A stretch of 56,611 nt of DNA from an uncultured Bacteroidales bacterium (GTDB lineage Bacteria > Bacteroidota > Bacteroidia > Bacteroidales > UBA932): positions 1-56,611 of the forward strand of contig ONLD01000014.1 of the NCBI GenBank assembly GCA_900318565.1. Direction: 5' to 3'. The number at the start of each line of letters is the position of its first letter. The stretch's first letter is position 1. The notes below the pieces were generated by a model, which ran no database searches, was not told where the DNA came from, and saw nothing but the letters and a program-made list of their open reading frames with translations. Positions 17,084 through 25,661 of the stretch are shown here, in pieces. The position numbers and the translations under genes are program-made.

Positions 17084-17179
17084 GCGCCACCGGCATAGGT
17101 AAAAAAACTGCCATTCTGCACACGGGCGGCCGCGGGCACGGAATAAGTACCGGACCTGGGTGTCTTGCCGGAGCCGGGG

Positions 17180-17827
17180 CTAAGGAATAAGGCGGAGGAG
17201 CTCGGAGAAGTCGTCGATGACGGAGTCGGCACCGGCTCCGAGCAGGGCGGCGCGGTTCGAGTTGCCGTAGGAGACGCCGCAGGTACGGGCTCCGGCAGAG
17301 CGGCCCATCAGGATGTCCACGGGCATATCGCCGACGACAAGCGCTTCCCCGGCTTCGAAGGACAACTCCCGCAAAGTCTTCAGGACAGGCTCCGGATGCG
17401 GCTTCGCCAGCTCCACGTCATCAGCCCCGAGCACATATGAAATAAACGGAGCTATCCCCATCTCGTGCAAGAACTCCATCAGGGACTTCCGGCCACGGGA
17501 GGAAGCGATTGTGAATATGCATCCCCTGCCGGACAATACTTCCAGCGTATCCTTGACATTCGGGAACAACTTCGGTACGATACGCCCTTTCAGGGTATCG
17601 AACACCTCGCGATAAGTGCTCACCCAGGCGGGAATCTCCTCCAAAGGCAGGTCCGGATACATAGTCAGTATGCCTTCCTGCAAAGGAAGTCCGACCGTTG
17701 CCACTATCCCCGCCTCGTCAGTAATAGGATAACCCATCCTGCGCTGCACCTCCTGGTTGGTGCGCACGATAATTTCGCGGGTGTCGGCCAGAGTGCCGTC
17801 AAAATCAAGAATCGCCAGCTTAATCAT
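17180..17827 (-). CDS. HAD superfamily hydrolase, phosphoglycolate phosphatase-like
   Basis: A 215-aa haloacid dehalogenase-type phosphatase with the aspartate nucleophile motif DFDGTLAD (Asp8, Asp10), a helical cap domain of the Gph/PGMB type, the motif II Ser/Thr around FTIASSRGR, the motif III Lys at AKPHPEP, and motif IV VVGDMPVDILMG. Members of this subgroup act on phosphoglycolate, beta-phosphoglucose or similar small phosphates; the substrate is not decidable. The start MIKLAILDF (17827) was chosen over an upstream ATG because the domain begins there. A TAGATTTG box lies 30 bases upstream. It stands alone between the maturase gene and tRNA-Ser. Confidence 0.88.
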   Translation of the reverse strand: MIKLAILDFDGTLADTREIIVRTNQEVQRRMGYPITDEAGIVATVGLPLQEGILTMYPDLPLEEIPAWVSTYREVFDTLKGRIVPKLFPNVKDTLEVLSGRGCIFTIASSRGRKSLMEFLHEMGIAPFISYVLGADDVELAKPHPEPVLKTLRELSFEAGEALVVGDMPVDILMGRSAGARTCGVSYGNSNRAALLGAGADSVIDDFSELLRLIP

Positions 17828-17857
17828 TTTTCTTCTTCTAAAAAACCGAATCTGCCA

Positions 17858-17865
17858 CAAATCTA
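17858..17865 (-). promoter_or_regulatory. -7 box of the HAD gene
   Basis: Minus-strand TAGATTTG, matching TAnnTTTG, 30 bases before the ATG and downstream of the tRNA-Ser hairpin. A TTG at roughly -36 is spaced 23 bases away, longer than usual. Confidence 0.45.
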
Positions 17866-17897
17866 AAAAAGTCCCGAATCTGTCCCGGCAAGAACCG

Positions 17898-17933
17898 CGT
17901 AAGGGCTTGAATACTGATATTCAAGCCCTTACG
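17898..17933 (-). terminator. Perfect 16-bp palindrome 3' of tRNA-Ser (possible terminator)
   Basis: CGTAAGGGCTTGAATA (17898-17913) is a perfect mirror of TATTCAAGCCCTTACG (17918-17933) around a CTGA tetraloop, 8 bases past the tRNA 3' end. It lacks an immediate T run; a run of six T lies about 25 bases further on. It may end the tRNA transcript or guide 3' processing. Confidence 0.5.
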
Positions 17934-17941
17934 AAACGGAG

Positions 17942-18029
17942 CGGAAAGACAGGGATTCGAACCCTGGAGCCGCTTTAGGCGGCCACACGCTTTCCAGACG
18001 TGCCTCTTCAGCCACTCGAGCATCTTTCC
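17942..18029 (-). tRNA. tRNA-Ser(GGA)
   Basis: An 88-base class II tRNA. The acceptor strands GGAAAGA (18029-18023) and TCTTTCC (17949-17943) pair, with discriminator G at 17942. The D arm contains GAGTGGCTGAAGAGG, the anticodon loop reads CTGGAAA (anticodon GGA), there is a long variable arm (GGCCGC/GCGGC), and the T arm reads GGGTTCGAATCCC. The layout matches bacterial tRNA-Ser reading UCC/UCU. CCA is not encoded, as usual in Bacteroidota. Confidence 0.97.
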
Positions 18030-18038
18030 TTGGGACTA

Positions 18039-18046
18039 CAAAGGTA
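18039..18046 (-). promoter_or_regulatory. -7 box of tRNA-Ser
   Basis: Minus-strand TACCTTTG, 9 bases upstream of the tRNA 5' end, with a TTG 18 bases further upstream. The expected start point lies about 5 bases before the mature tRNA. Confidence 0.55.
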
Positions 18047-18090
18047 ATAACTTTTTTGGGATTTCAATGCTTTGTTCGAAAAATAATGGC

Positions 18091-18098
18091 TACATTTG
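18091..18098 (+). promoter_or_regulatory. -7 box of the nuclease lipoprotein
   Basis: TACATTTG matches TAnnTTTG and ends 5 bases before the ATG at 18104. This is the same arrangement as in front of the GLUG lipoprotein at 9870. Confidence 0.55.
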
Positions 18099-18103
18099 TG
18101 GAT

Positions 18104-20194
18104 ATGAACATAATTAAGCACACACTTTCCACCCTTGCTGCGACCGCAATAGCCGTGTCCTGCACCATCGGCACAATTGATAACAAGCAGCTCGTCACCC
18201 GCGAATTCACGGCCACCCTCTCCCCCCAGACCCGCACGTCCCTCGCCGACGGCGGCAAGGTGCTATGGGACACCGAAGGAGAAAGCATCTCCATCATCGC
18301 CGGCGACGGCGAATGCTACACCCTGACGCAGAAAAGCGTCAGCACGGACCGCCGCAGCGCCACCTTCACAGGCACCGTGCCTTCGGAGGGCTGCGTATAT
18401 GCCGTGTACCCGTCGATAGTCGAATCGGACTACGACAACGGCCTCGTGACCCTGAGCATCCCGACCATACAGGAAGCCCGGCCCGACAGTTTCGACACCG
18501 GCACCAACATCGCCATCTCCCCCGTCAAAGAAGGCGGCACCCTTTATTTCCAAAATATCTGCGGACTTATCGGCTTCACCGTCAATGCTGAAGATATTAC
18601 ATCCATACGCCTGAGCGCTGACGAGACCTCCGGCGGAGCCATTACAGGCAGCGCCCTTGTGGAACACGACGGCTCCGCTCCGTTCTGCGTCAGCGACATC
18701 GACAAAGGCTCGCCCTTCGTGGAACTCGAAGGAGAAATCCAGTCCGGGCAGAGATACTACGCCCTGGCCTTCCCCGGCACCTATGGCGACCTCCAGCTGA
18801 CCTTCACCGACAGCAAAGGCCGCACAGCCACCTTCCCCAAGAAAGAAAGCATTAAGATTGAGCGTAGCAAAGTCCTCAACATCAATCCTATAACCATCCC
18901 CGCAGACGCCTGGACAGGGGGCGAGGAGCCCGGCGGCACCGCCAGCCTCACCTACGCGGAAATCGCCAACCCCAAAGACTATGTCAAGGGCTACGGCTCC
19001 CCCACCACCTACACCAACGACTTCGGCAGCTGGGAAATCTGCGCCTACGACGCTACCAGTGCCTTCCAGCTCAACAAAGACAAGGTCGCATACATCGGCA
19101 GTCCCGCGATGCAGGGAGCCATCACCAGCGTAGTCATCACCCAGAAAGCCGACGGCAGGTCGGGCAATTTCATCATCGGCACGAATTCTTCCGTGAGCGG
19201 CAGCACCGTCACCGGCCCCTACGCCAATGCAGGCACTTTCACCTACGACGTCACGGAGCTGAACACCAATAAAATCTACATCAAGTCCTCCGCCGTCGCC
19301 CACATCACCGCCGTCACCATAGTCTGGGGAGGCGGTTCCTTCGAACCCGAGCCCGGCCCCGACCCGGAGCCTGAGCAGCCGCAGCCCAACCCGGATCCCA
19401 ACGCCAAGGCCGACTACGGCTGGTTCGAACTTCCCGCACAGAGCGACAAGAACGCCGACGGCATCGACGACGCCAACACCGACTACTATTATTCCCATAC
19501 TTTCAGGGCTGACGCTCCGAGGATCCGCAACTTCTCCTGCTGCTATTCCAAGGGCTATATGCAGCCGGTTTGGGTTGCCGCTCCTATGCATTCCTGCTAC
19601 AAAGGCAGTTCAGGACGCAACGATTCCTACAAGCCGGATCCCAAGATAAAGTGCGAGCAGGCCAGCAAGGTGGAAGGATACACCAGGGGCCATATGCTCG
19701 GCTCGTCAGACCGTACCGTAAGCAAGGAAACCAACAGGCAGGTCTTCTACTATTCCAACATCGGCGCGCAGCTCCAGACCGGATTCAACACCGGCGGAGG
19801 CGCCTGGAACAACCTCGAGAGCCTGACCGACGGACAGTGGTGCTCCGACACCCTCTATCAGGTCATCGGATGCATCTTCACCCGTTTCACCGACCGCTAC
19901 GGCAAGACCGTGGAGCCCAGGAAAGTGGGCAGCGTGCAGATACCTACCGCATATTACAAAGTGCTGCTGCGCACCAAGAATGGCAATACCGGCAAGAAGG
20001 TCAACCAGTGCAGCGCGAGCGAGCTCAAATGCGCCGCCTTCATCCTCGGGCACCGTGCCAATGCCGGCCATAAACCTACTGCCAGCGATATGTACACCGT
20101 AAGCGAACTTGAGAGCATCACAGGACTGAACTACTTCGTCAATGTCCCGAATGCTCCCAAGAGTACCGCTACGGCGTCGGACTGGAATCTGTAA
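18104..20194 (+). CDS. Surface lipoprotein: fimbrillin-like N-terminus with C-terminal DNA/RNA non-specific endonuclease
   Basis: A 696-aa lipoprotein (signal ends AVSC). Residues about 25-265 repeat the fimbrillin-like pattern of the two lipoproteins at 9870-15649 (VLWDTEGESISIIAG; GLIGFTV; GQRYYALAFPG). A beta-rich module follows (residues about 285-410), then a Pro/Glu/Asp linker (PEPGPDPEPEQPQPNPDP). The rest is a NUC1/NucA-type nuclease: catalytic His530 in TRGHM, YYSNIGAQ, and probable Mg ligand Asn562 in FNTGGGAWNNLE, 32 residues after the His as in the family. Such enzymes cut DNA and RNA without sequence preference. The ATG at 18104 was chosen for the signal peptide and the promoter just upstream. 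It converges with the glycosyltransferase gene. Confidence 0.88.
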   Translation: MNIIKHTLSTLAATAIAVSCTIGTIDNKQLVTREFTATLSPQTRTSLADGGKVLWDTEGESISIIAGDGECYTLTQKSVSTDRRSATFTGTVPSEGCVYAVYPSIVESDYDNGLVTLSIPTIQEARPDSFDTGTNIAISPVKEGGTLYFQNICGLIGFTVNAEDITSIRLSADETSGGAITGSALVEHDGSAPFCVSDIDKGSPFVELEGEIQSGQRYYALAFPGTYGDLQLTFTDSKGRTATFPKKESIKIERSKVLNINPITIPADAWTGGEEPGGTASLTYAEIANPKDYVKGYGSPTTYTNDFGSWEICAYDATSAFQLNKDKVAYIGSPAMQGAITSVVITQKADGRSGNFIIGTNSSVSGSTVTGPYANAGTFTYDVTELNTNKIYIKSSAVAHITAVTIVWGGGSFEPEPGPDPEPEQPQPNPDPNAKADYGWFELPAQSDKNADGIDDANTDYYYSHTFRADAPRIRNFSCCYSKGYMQPVWVAAPMHSCYKGSSGRNDSYKPDPKIKCEQASKVEGYTRGHMLGSSDRTVSKETNRQVFYYSNIGAQLQTGFNTGGGAWNNLESLTDGQWCSDTLYQVIGCIFTRFTDRYGKTVEPRKVGSVQIPTAYYKVLLRTKNGNTGKKVNQCSASELKCAAFILGHRANAGHKPTASDMYTVSELESITGLNYFVNVPNAPKSTATASDWNL

Positions 20195-20199
20195 CAGAA

Positions 20200-21519
20200 T
20201 CAGGCCTTGCGCCTGTTAAGTGCAATCCGTGCCTGGAGTTCCCAGGTGCGGATTCTGTCTTTATAGAGGTTGTTGGCGTTGACTTTAATTACGTCGAGGG
20301 CCGTGTCGGAATTGCCGCCCCAGCGGCGGCAGTTGTACATCACGTCGTAGATGCGGCCGATTCGGTATTCCCTGCTTATGCGCAGCGCCACGGCATAGTC
20401 TTCACCGTACTTGGTCGTCGGGAAGTTGATCTGCCGGAGCAGAGGGGTCCAGAAGCCGCGGGGAGCGCCGAGCCCGTTGACGCGAAGGGCGTTGTTGCGC
20501 CCGTTGTCGGGAGTCCACTCCCTGTGGTCGATTATTCCCGGAGGAAGCTCGCGCATCTCGAAGTCGGTAATCCTGTAAGTCCCAACGACCATCGCGCATT
20601 TCTGCTCGCGGAAGGCATCCACGAAGCGCTGCACGGTAGTATTGTCGGAATACACGTCGTCCGAATCCAGCTGGAGGGCGAAGCGTCCGCAGCGGGGATG
20701 GTGCACGGCGGCGTTCCAGTTGCCTCCGATGGCGTGATAAGTCTTGTCCTGGGCAATGTAAATCAGCCTCGGGTCACTCTCGAATGAGCGTATGACATCG
20801 ACCGTGCCGTCGTCGGAATTGTCGTCCACGACGATGACATTGTACGGGAAATCCGTCTTCTGGTCGAGGGCGGAACGGATTGCGTCGCCTATGGTCTTCA
20901 CCCTGTTGCGGCACGGAATCACCACGGAAGCCTCCACCTCGAACGGCACGCTGTCCAGGTCCACGTCCTTGAACACCGGTTCGAGATAGCCTCCGATGCG
21001 CTTCAGATGCGCCGTGCAGACCTTCTCCATCTCCACCTGCACCGCCCTGTTGCGAGGATCCACATAATCGAACAGCTTCACCCCGGAATCCCTGCGGTCG
21101 GTCTCGGTCTCATAGTAGAGAAGCTCATTTATATGCACAAGGGGGCCGATCTCGGACACCCTGAGGCGCAAATCATAAAGAGCCGCGAACTCATAGTCGG
21201 CATCCATTTCAGAGACGGCTTTCTTGAGGGCGTCGGTGCGGTAGAGCTGGACTCCTCCGAAGTCGAAATCGTCCCGGAGCGACCCCTGCTGATAATCAAT
21301 CACTGGCGAAGGGACATCACCGTCAAAATGGTCGGCATAGGCGAGAGCGGCGCCGCTGTCGGCGGCAATCTGCAACATCCTCTCGAGGCCGAAATGCACC
21401 CAGTCCAGGCGGGTCTGGCGGGTATAAATGAGCGTGTATTCAGTATCCGTCTTGGACGCCACCTCGCGCACGGAGGCGGTAGAAGTCCTGGCGGGGAGAT
21501 CAAATCTTTTTACTTCCAT
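20200..21519 (-). CDS. Family 2 glycosyltransferase with an extra N-terminal domain
   Basis: A 439-aa protein. The C-terminal half (about residue 195 on) is a GT-A glycosyltransferase: EASVVIPCRNR, VIVVDDNSDDGT, and LQLDSDDVY, where the DSDD is the DxD-type metal/nucleotide-sugar site. The N-terminal 190 residues look like a degenerate second GT2 copy missing its own first strand (ALAYADHFDGD, then DFDFGGVQLYRTDALK). No signal peptide or membrane helix is present. It begins immediately after the cstA stop (no gap) and is the last gene of the FAD oxidoreductase-galM-cstA operon. Donor and acceptor sugars cannot be inferred. Confidence 0.85.
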   Translation of the reverse strand: MEVKRFDLPARTSTASVREVASKTDTEYTLIYTRQTRLDWVHFGLERMLQIAADSGAALAYADHFDGDVPSPVIDYQQGSLRDDFDFGGVQLYRTDALKKAVSEMDADYEFAALYDLRLRVSEIGPLVHINELLYYETETDRRDSGVKLFDYVDPRNRAVQVEMEKVCTAHLKRIGGYLEPVFKDVDLDSVPFEVEASVVIPCRNRVKTIGDAIRSALDQKTDFPYNVIVVDDNSDDGTVDVIRSFESDPRLIYIAQDKTYHAIGGNWNAAVHHPRCGRFALQLDSDDVYSDNTTVQRFVDAFREQKCAMVVGTYRITDFEMRELPPGIIDHREWTPDNGRNNALRVNGLGAPRGFWTPLLRQINFPTTKYGEDYAVALRISREYRIGRIYDVMYNCRRWGGNSDTALDVIKVNANNLYKDRIRTWELQARIALNRRKA

Positions 21520-22979
21520 TTATCTATTGTTAAGAGCCTTGCGGCGGACTTTAAGCACATACCTCACGAGCACGGCAGCCGATACCAGCGCCCATCCCAG
21601 GGCAAACCACTTGGTCCACTCCAACGGCAGGCCGAGACAGGTCTTGTCCACGCAGAAGAAGGTAAGACACACAGTGAACATAAACACGGCCGGAATGCCT
21701 CCGATGAGGAACTGCCAGCCGAGAGGATATTTGCGTATGAGCCATACGGTTATCGTGGCAAGGAAGCACACTGCAAGCGTCTGGTTGGACAAGCCGAAAT
21801 AACGCCAGATTATGTTGAAACCGTCCTCGTTGCTGATATTGAACCACAGCAGGACGCCCACGGCAGCGAAAATCGGGAGGCTTATGAGCAGGCGGTTACC
21901 GATCTTGTCCTGCTTGATGTGCAGGAACTCAGCGATATTGAGACGCGCCCCGCGAAGGGCGGTATCGCCAGAAGTGATGGGAGCGGCCACTACGCCGAGA
22001 ATGGCAAGGATGCTGCCCACGAGGCCGAGCCAGTGCTTGCTGATGGCGGTCACGACCTGGGGCGCGGAGGCGCTCTGGAGACCGCACTCCTGCATACCGC
22101 CGTCGAAGAAGAAATACGAACTCACGGCTGCCCAGATAAGCGCCACGACGCCTTCGGTAATCATAGCGCCGAAGAACACGGGGCGCCCCATACGTTCATT
22201 CTTGAGGCACCGTGCCATAAGCGGGCTTTGGGTGGCGTGGAAGCCGCTCACGGCCCCGCAGGCCACGGTTATGAACAAGCACGGGAAGATGTTCTGTCCC
22301 TTGACGCCCACCGAGGGGGCGCGGTTCTGCAGGCCGTCCCAGAACTCGGGAATGGAAGGCCATTTGGCAAACAGGCCGAACATCATAGCCACGGCCATAA
22401 AGAGCAGCGCAATGGCGAAAATCGGATAAATGCGGCCTATCAGCTTGTCGATTGGAAGGAGCGTCGCGATGATGTAGTACACCAGGATGATGATGGCCCA
22501 GATCAGTATCCAGCGGGAAGTCCCGTCTCCTGCGATATCTCCGAGGATAAGGGCCGGACTGTACACGAACACCGTGCCTACCATCAGCAGGAGGAAGGTC
22601 GTGAAAAGCACTGGCTGCCCTTGATTTCGGAGCCTATGATCTCGGGATAGGTCGCTCCTCCTTTGCGCATAGAGAGCATACCTGAGAAATAATCGTGCAC
22701 CGCTCCGGCGAAGATGCTGCCGAGCACGATCCAGAGGTAGCACGAAGGGCCGAACTTGGCGCCCATAATCGCGCCGAAGATGGGCCCGGTACCGGCTATG
22801 TTCAGGAACTGAATCATATACACCTTCCAGGAAGGCATAGGCACATAATCCACCCCGTCCTGCATCGACACGGCCGGAGTCACCCTGGCAGGGTCGGCGC
22901 CGAAAAACTTCTCGACCACCCGGCCGTAGATGAAATAGCCCACGACAAGGGCCACTATACTGATAATGAAAGAATACAT
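21520..22979 (-). pseudogene. cstA: Carbon starvation protein CstA-type peptide transporter, frameshifted
   Basis: The reading frame is split. The first part (22979 to about 22618) has MYSFIISIVALVVGYFIYG, NIAGTGPIFGAIMGA and SGMLSMRKGGATYPEIIG; the second part, in another frame, continues with LLLMVGTVFVYSPALIL and multiple helices to 21520. Together they give about 486 residues, right for the short Bacteroidota CstA, a proton-coupled peptide or pyruvate transporter. The switch falls at a CCC run near 22618-22620, where one extra base would restore the frame. It could be a real mutation or a sequencing/assembly error; a second gene (36305) has the same net -1 shift. It lies between galM (9-base gap) and the glycosyltransferase (0 gap). 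Confidence 0.85.
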
Positions 22980-22988
22980 AAAGCGTTA

Positions 22989-24032
22989 TTATTCAACTCC
23001 GAAAGCAAAAACTATGGCCTCGTGGAAGGTCTTGCCGGGCCTCAGCACCACGGGAGGATACTCCGGGCGGTTGGGGCTGTCCGGAAAATGCTGGCACTCT
23101 ATGGCCACGCCGTCATAATCCCTGTACACGCGGCCCTTCTTGCCCTTGGGGCAGCCGGAAAGCCAGTTGCCGGTATAAATCTGCACGCCGGGCTGGGTAG
23201 TCGTCACGCGGAGGGTGCGGCCGCTGGAAGCCGCCTTAAGCAGCGCGGCATCCTGGAGCTGGCCGGGAGTATATCCGTCTATGAGCCAGCAGGCATCGTA
23301 GCCCTTGCCGATTTTCAGCGCGGGGAAATCCTTGCGGATATCGCGTCCGAGGCGCTTGGAATTGAGGAAATCCATAGGCGTACCGGCCACGGGCTCGGAC
23401 TCGCCGAGAGGAATAAGGGTGGAGTCCGTAGGCAGATATTCCGATGCATTGAGCTTCAGGGTATGGCGCAGCACGGAACCGCGGCAGTCCAGGTTGAAAT
23501 AGGCGTGGTTGGTAAGGTTGACCACTGTCGGCGCGTCACTCTTGGCGGTGAAGGTAAGAGTGAGGACGTTGTCTTCGCTCCATTCGTAGTGGGCCACGAC
23601 CGCCAGCTTGCCGGGATAGCCCATTTCGCCGTCGGCGGCCACATACTTGAATTCCACGGCGCCGCCCTTCTTGCGGGACTCCCATACCTGGTTCTGGAAC
23701 CCCTCTGGGCCGCCGTGCAGGTGGTTGGGGCCGTTGTTGACAGGCAGCTCGTAAGTCTTGCCGTCAAGACTGAAACGCCCGCGCGCTATGCGGTTGGCGA
23801 AGCGCCCGGGACACTTGCCGAAGCAAGGGCCGTCAGCTATGTAGTTTTCGGCCTTGCCGTAACCCAGCACCACGTCCCCGAGCCTTCCTTCTCGGTCAGG
23901 CACGTTGACCGACACGATGCCGGCACCGATGTTGGTCAGCACCACGGATGCGCCTGACGCATTGGTAATTGTATAACGGTAAATGGCTTTGCCGTCCGCA
24001 GTTCTGGACCAGATTTTTCTCGAAACAGTCAT
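22989..24032 (-). CDS. galM: Aldose 1-epimerase (mutarotase)
   Basis: A 347-aa galactose mutarotase-like protein that interconverts alpha and beta anomers of aldoses. Family signatures are visible in order: VVLTNIGAGIVSVNVPDREG, GRFANRIARGRFSLDGK with the substrate-binding N-R, NGPNHLHGG with the conserved His, then VVNLTNHAYFNL with the catalytic His in NHAYFNL, and GVQIYTGNWL near the C-terminus. The catalytic Glu is likely in GVAIECQHFPDSPN. No signal peptide is seen, so it should be cytoplasmic. It lies 19 bases after the FAD oxidoreductase gene and 9 bases before cstA, suggesting an operon for sugar or peptide use. Confidence 0.95.
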   Translation of the reverse strand: MTVSRKIWSRTADGKAIYRYTITNASGASVVLTNIGAGIVSVNVPDREGRLGDVVLGYGKAENYIADGPCFGKCPGRFANRIARGRFSLDGKTYELPVNNGPNHLHGGPEGFQNQVWESRKKGGAVEFKYVAADGEMGYPGKLAVVAHYEWSEDNVLTLTFTAKSDAPTVVNLTNHAYFNLDCRGSVLRHTLKLNASEYLPTDSTLIPLGESEPVAGTPMDFLNSKRLGRDIRKDFPALKIGKGYDACWLIDGYTPGQLQDAALLKAASSGRTLRVTTTQPGVQIYTGNWLSGCPKGKKGRVYRDYDGVAIECQHFPDSPNRPEYPPVVLRPGKTFHEAIVFAFGVE

Positions 24033-24051
24033 AGTATTCAGTGTCTATTGG

Positions 24052-25452
24052 TTACACAAAAGCGCCGAGCCGCCGCACTTCTCGCACGAGAGCATCGGTA
24101 TCAATATCCTGCACGGGGCGTCCTTCCTTCAGGCTATGGACGGCGGCGACGCCGGCAGCCTGTCCCAGGCCCATACAGCTGGCCTGCACGCGCAGGGAAG
24201 CGAGGGCCTTGCGGTCGGCGGAGATGCAGCGCCCGGCCACGATAAGGTTGGGGAAACCGGGAGCCACCATAGCCCTGTACGGCACGTAGGCGGCCTGCTG
24301 CAGCTTTATGAGCACCTGCCCCGAGCCTTTGCTGGAGTGCATATCTATCTGGTGCGCACCGCGCGAAATGCTGTCGGGATAGTGCTCGCCTGCCACATAT
24401 TCTTCGGCTGTGACGGTGTGGACGCCCACAATGCGGCGCGACTCACGTATGCCCGCCTGCGGAGCGCAGGAAGAGACGTAGCAGTCTGCAAACTCAGGGA
24501 AGTGCTGCCGCAGCAGGGAGGTGAAGGTGAATATATCCTCACGCAGCCGGCACTCGGCAGCTGTGAAGTTGCGGTTGTCAGTGGAATCCGCTGCGCTGCG
24601 GGTGATATTCACGGCCACGCTTCCACGGTGCATCACGCTGTTGAACCAGGGGCCTCCGAAATCCGGCACCGGGACGCCCGCGGCCTTGAGGGCGAGGAGC
24701 TTTTCGCGCACAGGCTTGCACTCGCTAGAGCCTTTGCGGCCGCTGTGGTACATATACCTGGTCAGCAAATCGCTGTCAGTATCGACGCCGGAGAGCACGA
24801 AGCAGAACGATGACGGCTGCAGGTCGCCGCTTTCCTGCATAGGCACGCCGCAGAGATGGGCAAGGTCGCCGTCTCCGGTGGCGTCGATGAAGACGCGGCC
24901 GGCCAGCGATTCGAGGCCGTTTTTATTCTGGATGACGGCGGAGACTATTTTCCCTCCTTCCATCTCGCAGCCTATGAGAGAAGAGTGCATAAACACGCTC
25001 ACCCCGGCCTCGAGGACCATCCTCTGGGCGCAGAGCTTATACAGCTCTATGTCGAAATCCACATTGCCTTTCGGCCATTCGACGAAAGCGCCGCCCAACT
25101 CTTCCAGCCGGCCGACGAACTCCCAGGGGATGCCGCCGATGACCCTTTCTCCGCCGAAAGCGAATTCACTGATAGGGGCCACATAGCCCATCGTAGCCAT
25201 ACCGCCGAGGAAACCGTAACGTTCCACCAGGGCGACCTTCGCCCCCATCCTCGCGGCTGCGATTGCGGCTATGAAACCGGAAGGGCCGCCGCCGCACACG
25301 ACTACGTCGAAACTTCCGGCATCAGGGGCAGCCTTGCTGAACTCCCCTTCCGCGGAGCCTTTGCGGGAAACAGCCGCGGCAGCACTGCCGGAGCTGAGGG
25401 CAAGAGCGACTGCGCCCGCCACACTGTCTTTTAAAAAGAGCCTTCTGTCCAT
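24052..25452 (-). CDS. FAD-dependent oxidoreductase with Tat-type signal
   Basis: A 466-aa protein of the FAD_oxidored type. The N-terminus MDRRLFLKD has the twin-arginine motif RRxFLK followed by a hydrophobic AGAVALALSSGSAAAA stretch, so export of the folded flavoprotein by Tat is likely. The Rossmann FAD site follows: DVVVCGGGPSGFIAAIAAARMGAKVALVER, then FLGGMATMG. FIDATGDGDLAHLCG and the C-terminal NLIVAGRCISADRKA are typical of this family. The substrate is unknown; several relatives sit in sugar-use loci, which fits galM next door. The ATG at 25452 was chosen for the Tat motif and a TATATTTG box 4 bases upstream; an in-frame extension starts inside that promoter. First gene of a four-gene operon. 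Confidence 0.88.
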   Translation of the reverse strand: MDRRLFLKDSVAGAVALALSSGSAAAAVSRKGSAEGEFSKAAPDAGSFDVVVCGGGPSGFIAAIAAARMGAKVALVERYGFLGGMATMGYVAPISEFAFGGERVIGGIPWEFVGRLEELGGAFVEWPKGNVDFDIELYKLCAQRMVLEAGVSVFMHSSLIGCEMEGGKIVSAVIQNKNGLESLAGRVFIDATGDGDLAHLCGVPMQESGDLQPSSFCFVLSGVDTDSDLLTRYMYHSGRKGSSECKPVREKLLALKAAGVPVPDFGGPWFNSVMHRGSVAVNITRSAADSTDNRNFTAAECRLREDIFTFTSLLRQHFPEFADCYVSSCAPQAGIRESRRIVGVHTVTAEEYVAGEHYPDSISRGAHQIDMHSSKGSGQVLIKLQQAAYVPYRAMVAPGFPNLIVAGRCISADRKALASLRVQASCMGLGQAAGVAAVHSLKEGRPVQDIDTDALVREVRRLGAFV

Positions 25453-25456
25453 AATA

Positions 25457-25464
25457 CAAATATA
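25457..25464 (-). promoter_or_regulatory. -7 box of the FAD oxidoreductase operon
   Basis: Minus-strand TATATTTG, ending 4 bases before the ATG at 25452; the message would be nearly leaderless. Confidence 0.55.
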
Positions 25465-25502
25465 ATGATTTTTCAGTAAATGTGATTTTTTTCGGAACAA
25501 GT

Positions 25503-25533
25503 GTTGCACGAATCAAAATAATCTCTATATTTG
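25503..25533 (+). promoter_or_regulatory. Promoter of the trp leader
   Basis: TTG (25503-25505), 20 bases, then TATATTTG (25526-25533). Both element and spacing match the Bacteroidota -33/-7 consensus. The start point should fall near 25538-25541, just at the leader peptide ATG. Confidence 0.7.
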
Positions 25534-25540
25534 CGGAAGT

Positions 25541-25618
25541 ATGTGTTGCAAAATGACTGATATGTTCCAGAGCAAGTTCTGGTGGCGCCTGAAAGGATAT
25601 TCCGGTCAGGTACTCTAG
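25541..25618 (+). CDS. trpL: Tryptophan leader peptide (attenuator)
   Basis: A 25-codon open frame, ATG at 25541 to TAG at 25616-25618, with in-frame ATG alternatives at 25553 and 25562. Codons 14 and 15 are tandem TGG (25580-25585), giving FWWR. Right after them CCTGA (25588-25592) can pair with TCAGG (25606-25610), enclosing GGA-TAT-TCC, which would be the hairpin disturbed by a ribosome stalled at the Trp codons. A strong terminator follows at 25662 before trpB. This is the layout of a ribosome-mediated trp attenuator: low Trp-tRNA stalls the ribosome and lets transcription go through. The competing antiterminator pairing was not resolved by eye. Confidence 0.85.
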   Translation: MCCKMTDMFQSKFWWRLKGYSGQVL

Positions 25619-25661
25619 TCGTGCGCGCAAATTCCGGCCTCGTGCCGGGGCAAAGATACAG

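Noticed and set aside
17942-20200. tRNA-Ser as an integration site for a mobile island carrying the nuclease
   Set aside because: No integrase, no direct repeat of the tRNA 3' end, and the flanking genes are ordinary.
22600-22640. Programmed ribosomal frameshifting in cstA
   Set aside because: No slippery heptamer with a downstream structure is apparent, and cstA is not known to need frameshifting; mutation or sequence error is simpler.
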